DNA of 64,000 nucleotides from an uncultured Clostridia bacterium (GTDB lineage Bacteria; Bacillota; Clostridia; TANB77; CAG-508). The stretch lies in NCBI GenBank assembly GCA_934140005.1, contig CAKPBB010000002.1, positions 94,465 through 158,464 on the forward strand. Direction: 5' to 3'. The notes under the pieces were generated by a model. The model was given only the letters and a program-made list of their open reading frames with translations, was not told the DNA's origin and did not search any database. The position numbers and the translations under genes were made by a program. This document shows positions 60,246 through 64,000 of this stretch, piece by piece (the first letter of the stretch is position 1; each line of letters starts with the position of its first letter).

Positions 60246-60274
60246 TTGACTTTAATTGTTACAAATGATAGAAT
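60246..60274 (+). promoter_or_regulatory. Plus-strand promoter inside module A
   Basis: -35 TTGACT (60246-60251), 17-bp spacer, extended -10 TGATAGAAT (TAGAAT at 60269-60274). It points at the terminator hairpin 20 bp further on, so any RNA would be about 45 nt. Conserved in module B. Confidence 0.6.
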
Positions 60275-60285
60275 TTTTACAAATA

Positions 60286-60322
60286 AAAAAAGCCTTTAAG
60301 TTTAGTACTTAAAGGTTTTTAT
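60286..60322. terminator. Right arm of module A and terminator of the LRR gene at 60324
   Basis: Hairpin CCTTTAAG / CTTAAAGG (60293-60315) flanked by A7 and T5, so it can terminate both the minus-strand LRR gene that ends at 60324 and the short plus-strand RNA. Confidence 0.8.
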
Positions 60323-60323
60323 T

Positions 60324-63212
60324 TTAAAATCCTGACTTTCCTTTCCATTTGCATTTTTGTACAAATGAAAAATCTGTTATATTATTATTTCCTGCTAAAT
60401 ACAATTCTTCTAGTGCTCCTCCATTATTTTTATTCATCGAAGCTAAAATTTCACAAGTATTGTATGGTACTTTGTTGTATTCACTTAAATCATATAATGA
60501 ATTGTACTGTAAATTTAAGTAGCTTAAATTTTTCAAATTTGATAAAGCTTTTATTCCTTTATTTAATTGACATTCTGATATACTTAAAGTATTCAAGTTT
60601 TCTAAAGTATCAATCCAAGATATATCTGTAATATTACACAAAGTTATATTTAAAGTATTTAAAGATTTAATTTCTTTTATAGCTGAATAATCTTCATCAC
60701 TTACTTTAATTTTATATAATCGTAGTTCAGTTAAATTTTCTAAACTTGCTATTTTGGTTAAATTACTTAAAGAACTTATATTAACTTTTTCTGGATTCCA
60801 CTCTACTCCACCTATTCTTAAATATTTTAGATTTGTACATTTTGCAATTTTATCCATATTATTAAGTGCCCATTGAGTATCTTGCCCTCCCATAATATTT
60901 ATTTTTTCTATTGAATCATAACTTTTTGCTGTTTCTAAAATTCCCAATGTATTATCTGAACAATGAGTATATATCTCTTTTATGCTCTCACAGTTTCGTG
61001 CATCTAAATAAACATTGCTACCTACACCAGTGTCTACCGTTACAATGCTTGATGGCAATATGATTGAAAAACCATATACATACATATCTTTATATATCGT
61101 TGCTTTGGTTAATTTTGACAAGTCTAATGTATTTGAACCATAGCTACAACTTCCAAAACCTCTTACTCGCAAATCTATATAAGTTAATTCTGTGCAATTA
61201 GATAATGTACTTAATGATGTCCAGCTTGTGCACATTAATCCTGCCGATTGTCCATTAGTAAATGTTGTGGCTATACCTGCTCCTAGTCGATTTAAGGTTG
61301 GTTGCAATTTTGATAAATCTATATTTGCACCACTTATTGCAAGCATTCTCATTGTAGAAATATCATTTAATAATTGCAAACCTGTATTTTTATCTAGTGT
61401 TGATGCATTGGTACTTCTAGCATCTAAAACGGAAAGTTTTTTTAATTTACTCAAAAAAGAAAAATCATTCAAATCAGTAAAACCGTTCAAGCTCAAGTAA
61501 GTTAGTTGTGGCATTCCACTTAATAAAGTATTTATTGTATTATTTAATTCCGCTCCACTTATTTTATTTGCACCATTATATATTGATGTTCCTTGTAAAT
61601 TAAGTTCTATAACATTTGAATAAGCATTTATTCCTAATAATATTGATTTTTCTACACTCTGATTTGATAAATTTAATACTGTTGAATTTTCATCTAACAT
61701 AAGCAAATCATATTTATTACTAATACTGTAATCTTCCATATTTCTCATCATTTCTTTTGTATTTATAATACTATTAGTATTTAAATTATTACAGCCCTTT
61801 AAGTACAAATGTTTTAAATTAGTATATGATTTTACATAATCTATCCACACAATATTTCCATTATATGATATATTAAGAGAATACAAATTTGAAAAAATTG
61901 GTTCATATACATAATCATTGTATGAATTTCCAGAAACATTTGCTAATAAACTTAAAGCATCTTGATCAATATTTATACCGCTCTCACTATCCAAATCTTT
62001 TCCTAGCTGATTATTTTCTATGCTCAAATATTTCAAATTCGTTGAATCTTGAATTCCATCTAATGAAGTTATATTATTATATCTTGCATTCAAAAAAGAC
62101 AATGAAGTGAATCCTCTAAGAGCACTTAAACTACTTATTTTATTACCACTAATACATAAATGCGTTATAGAAGCTTTAGTTGTATCAGTTAACATGCTCA
62201 GTGGTTCTATTGTAGTTATGTTTCCACTCCCTACACTTTCGTGATATTCATTAAAATAGTATCTCGAATCTTCATTTGATATGCATAATTTTCTCAAACT
62301 AATCATATCATCATTCTTGCATGAGTTACAGAATTTTGAAAGTTCATTATCATTTGAATTTATAAAATATAAATTTTCTAATTTTTTCATTTTTCCAATA
62401 GCACTATAATCACTTACTTCTGCAGAGCTATTTATGTATACAGTAGTTAAATTAGGAGCATCTTCAATACCGTTCAAATTATCAAGTTTAGTATTAATTT
62501 TTATAGTTGTTAAAGAGGTAAAAAGTTCTAATTTTGAAATATCAACATCACTGTTTGAAACGTCAATAGTTTGCATTGAACGAATATCTGAAAAAGTTAT
62601 ATCATTTTCTTTTCCTAAATTTTTAGTCCACGTATCATTAGCAGAAAATATAACTCTACTCATGTCTGTAAGTTTTGCATTATCTTCTGCTCCTAGCCAA
62701 CTATCATAGCCATTAGAGCAATAAAACACTTTCAAATCACTATTTATTCCATATATATCATTAAAATCAGCATATATAGTTTTACCTGTTAAAGTATTAT
62801 CCCCTCCTGTCAAAGCATTTCTCACTTCCTCTGGTAAAGCTGACTTTTCTATAAAATAATATTCTTTATATGTGTTAGTACTTAAAAAATAATAATCATT
62901 ATTAGTTGCCTTTTGAAAAAATTTCTTTGTACTAGCTGTATTTATCAAAGCATCTAATTTATTATCATATTCTTTAAAATCATCATAATTTTCTATATAC
63001 TTTTCTTGAAAAAATTCTTCTAATACTGCTCTACTCTGTGCAAAATTTGCTTCTTTTGCTTTTGAAATTATACCATTTTCTCCAATTGTTGCATTTAAAC
63101 TTACACCTGCCAATATTAGCATAACAATTATTGAGATCACTAGTGCTATTAGGGTTATGCCGTTTTGCTTTTTCAGTGCATCTTTGTTTTGAAATTGTTT
63201 TCCTTTTTTCAT
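60324..63212 (-). CDS. Large internalin-like LRR surface protein with pilin-like N-terminus, tandem copy
   Basis: 962 residues, paralogue of the gene at 57060. The leader ends KKQNG, followed by ITLIALVISIIVMLILAGV and SLNATIGENGI; again no Glu at +5. After a helical spacer (~45-80) and a beta region with DIYGINSDLKVFYC, internalin-type LRRs run from ~195 to ~950 (LTTIKINTKLDNLNGIEDA, LNTLSISECQLNKGIKAL). C-terminus ...KWKGKSGF. Probably an adhesin held in the membrane or in a pilus-like fibre. AGGAGG lies before the ATG. Preceded by leader module B. Confidence 0.88.
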   Translation of the reverse strand: MKKGKQFQNKDALKKQNGITLIALVISIIVMLILAGVSLNATIGENGIISKAKEANFAQSRAVLEEFFQEKYIENYDDFKEYDNKLDALINTASTKKFFQKATNNDYYFLSTNTYKEYYFIEKSALPEEVRNALTGGDNTLTGKTIYADFNDIYGINSDLKVFYCSNGYDSWLGAEDNAKLTDMSRVIFSANDTWTKNLGKENDITFSDIRSMQTIDVSNSDVDISKLELFTSLTTIKINTKLDNLNGIEDAPNLTTVYINSSAEVSDYSAIGKMKKLENLYFINSNDNELSKFCNSCKNDDMISLRKLCISNEDSRYYFNEYHESVGSGNITTIEPLSMLTDTTKASITHLCISGNKISSLSALRGFTSLSFLNARYNNITSLDGIQDSTNLKYLSIENNQLGKDLDSESGINIDQDALSLLANVSGNSYNDYVYEPIFSNLYSLNISYNGNIVWIDYVKSYTNLKHLYLKGCNNLNTNSIINTKEMMRNMEDYSISNKYDLLMLDENSTVLNLSNQSVEKSILLGINAYSNVIELNLQGTSIYNGANKISGAELNNTINTLLSGMPQLTYLSLNGFTDLNDFSFLSKLKKLSVLDARSTNASTLDKNTGLQLLNDISTMRMLAISGANIDLSKLQPTLNRLGAGIATTFTNGQSAGLMCTSWTSLSTLSNCTELTYIDLRVRGFGSCSYGSNTLDLSKLTKATIYKDMYVYGFSIILPSSIVTVDTGVGSNVYLDARNCESIKEIYTHCSDNTLGILETAKSYDSIEKINIMGGQDTQWALNNMDKIAKCTNLKYLRIGGVEWNPEKVNISSLSNLTKIASLENLTELRLYKIKVSDEDYSAIKEIKSLNTLNITLCNITDISWIDTLENLNTLSISECQLNKGIKALSNLKNLSYLNLQYNSLYDLSEYNKVPYNTCEILASMNKNNGGALEELYLAGNNNITDFSFVQKCKWKGKSGF

Positions 63213-63242
63213 TTTGTATTTCCTCCTATGTATAATTTTTTT

Positions 63243-63450
63243 AGAGAAAAGACTCTATTTTTTATTTTTAAAAATTAAAGTCTTTTCTCTTATCCATAAA
63301 AACAAATTATCTAATGATATCTCTGTTTCTTTTGAAAGAAAACCATTTCAAACAACTCAAATAGCACTAATATAAATACTAGTGCTCAAAATAGTTATTC
63401 TTTTACTAAATATAACTTTGTCATTGACTTCCTCTTCATTTTTTATGGAT
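63243..63450 (-). promoter_or_regulatory. Structured leader module B of the LRR gene at 60324
   Basis: Long-range 11-bp stem ATCCATAAAAA (63292-63302) / TTTTTATGGAT (63440-63450) encloses hairpin AGCACTA/TAGTGCT (63363-63386), TTTCTTT/AAAGAAA (63326-63341) and the conserved CTAATGATATCT block (63311 on). A stem AGAGAAAAGACT / AGTCTTTTCTCT (63243-63290) sits before the LRR ribosome site. Same order of parts as module A, with different bases in the loops. Confidence 0.6.
63395..63424 (-). CDS. Short leader ORF in module B (9 codons)
   Basis: ATG at 63424 with AAGAGG six bases upstream; encodes MTKLYLVKE. Counterpart of the leader ORF at 60055 in position and ribosome site but not in peptide. 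Confidence 0.35.
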   Translation of the reverse strand: MTKLYLVKE

Positions 63451-63454
63451 TTCA

Positions 63455-63475
63455 CTTTAAGTATATGACTTAAAG
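63455..63475. repeat. Left complementary arm, module B
   Basis: Hairpin CTTTAAGT / ACTTAAAG with loop ATATG; exact reverse complement of the right arm at 63624-63644. Between the arms lies a terminator-like hairpin, AAAAGACAC (63484-63492) / GTGTCTTTT (63519-63527), with a T-rich tail on the plus strand. Confidence 0.85.
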
Positions 63476-63574
63476 CAAAGAAAAAAAGACACAAAACAGT
63501 ATATTTTATTATACTTTCGTGTCTTTTCTGTTTTTAGTTATTTCATATTATTCATAAAAATTGTTTCAGAATAG

Positions 63575-63603
63575 TTGACTTCAAAACTTACTAATGATAG
63601 AAT
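63575..63603 (+). promoter_or_regulatory. Plus-strand promoter inside module B
   Basis: -35 TTGACT (63575-63580), 17-bp spacer, extended -10 TGATAGAAT (TAGAAT at 63598-63603). Same arrangement as in module A. Confidence 0.6.
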
Positions 63604-63620
63604 TTTTATAAATGTTAATC

Positions 63621-63655
63621 GTGCTTTAAGTCATATACTTAAAGCACTTTTTATT
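63621..63655. terminator. Right arm of module B and terminator
   Basis: Stem GTGCTTTAAGT / ACTTAAAGCAC (63621-63647) with loop CATAT and T5 on the plus strand. It ends the short plus-strand RNA and may also weakly terminate the minus-strand gene at 63665. Confidence 0.75.
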
Positions 63656-63664
63656 TATAAACAA

Positions 63665-64000
63665 TTATTCTAAGTTGTCTATATTTTCTAAATTTTCTAA
63701 TTCTTCTTCAGTCAAACCTGTATATTTTTTTATTTCTTCAACATCTTTATTGTCTTTTAACATCAATTTAGCCATTTCTATTTTACTTTTTCTTTCTCCT
63801 TTTTCTTTTGCATAACTTAATGCTGCTTTTCTGTCATATTCATTCAACTCTCTTATTGTTAATGCATCATACACATCTTTATCGTTCATTACTTCATCTA
63901 CTATTGCATTTATTTCTTCTATACTCTTTTTCATTCTTATCAATTCCCCCTTTTCTTCTTTATCGAGCTGATTTGAAATATATGCTATCCACATTTCTTC
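63665..64000 (-). CDS. Rpn/PD-(D/E)XK-family transposase-like nuclease, C-terminal part (runs off the window)
   Basis: The frame is open to the window edge, so the N-terminus with the nuclease core is outside. The visible ~111 residues match the tail of Rpn-type recombination-promoting nucleases/putative transposases: helical KKSIEEINAIVDEVMNDKDVYDA..., then YDRKAALSYAKEKGERK, and a final MLKDNKDVEEIKKYTGLTEEEL 'commitment' segment (two short pieces). Such genes are common in clostridial accessory regions. Confidence 0.65.
   Translation of the reverse strand, partial: EEMWIAYISNQLDKEEKGELIRMKKSIEEINAIVDEVMNDKDVYDALTIRELNEYDRKAALSYAKEKGERKSKIEMAKLMLKDNKDVEEIKKYTGLTEEELENLENIDNLE

Noticed and set aside
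59836..63655. c-di-GMP or other known riboswitch before the LRR genes
   Set aside because: Conserved cores of GEMM-I/II, T-box, SAM, purine and cobalamin classes were looked for by eye and not found.

Overview
The window looks like a chromosomal segment of a low-GC, Gram-positive-type member of the Bacillota, most likely an uncultured Clostridia lineage. Supporting signs are SepF, DivIVA, FtsEX with two M23 hydrolases, AddA, a CIRCE-type operator before groESL, sigma-A promoters of the TTGACA-17-TATAAT type, strong AGGAGG ribosome sites, frequent TTG/GTG starts and hand-counted GC near 28% in ordinary genes. All but four of about 50 protein genes, and all five tRNAs, lie on the minus strand, so the window probably sits within one replichore.

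Left part (1-32.3 kb) is mostly housekeeping: groES-groEL; pyrG with a hairpin leader; lepA-rlmB; a pilin-like surface protein; a degenerate cyclophilin; radA; a GH15 glucosidase; a beta-CASP nuclease; an unknown coiled-coil protein; ftsK/spoIIIE; rsmD; sepF-divIVA; an HlyD-like adaptor; miaA (broken by one inserted base in its P-loop); a very long mutL without the endonuclease motifs; a BspA-type LRR surface protein; a metallophosphoesterase; tsaD; and an M50 protease.

Middle part (32.3-42.7 kb) is more accessory. Two plus-strand GC-richer genes of unknown function (32501, 33502) and a minus-strand one (41855) are single-gene units, each with its own promoter and hairpin terminator. Two of their promoters are strikingly alike. 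Between them lie lysS, three lineage-type secreted or unknown genes, a tRNA Val-Asp-Phe operon with two promoters, a TPR protein, a cluster of five DnaA boxes built around a 16-bp palindrome, a small ribbon-helix-helix protein, and tRNA-His/Gln.

Right part (42.8-64 kb) holds a division and cell-wall block (ftsE-ftsX, two coiled-coil M23 hydrolases, S41 protease), a split transketolase, upp, addA without an adjacent addB, and two large tandem LRR surface proteins with pilin-like N-termini. Each of these two LRR genes is preceded by the same 450-520 bp structured intergenic module, which contains long-range complementary hairpin arms whose loops differ between copies but stay complementary within a copy. 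A truncated-by-edge Rpn/PD-(D/E)XK-like gene ends the window. The most promising new biology is this LRR leader module, the pilin-like/LRR surface family it controls, the promoter-sharing GC-rich single-gene islets, and the DnaA-box cluster. A 115-bp palindromic repeat also occurs twice (48453, 51958).
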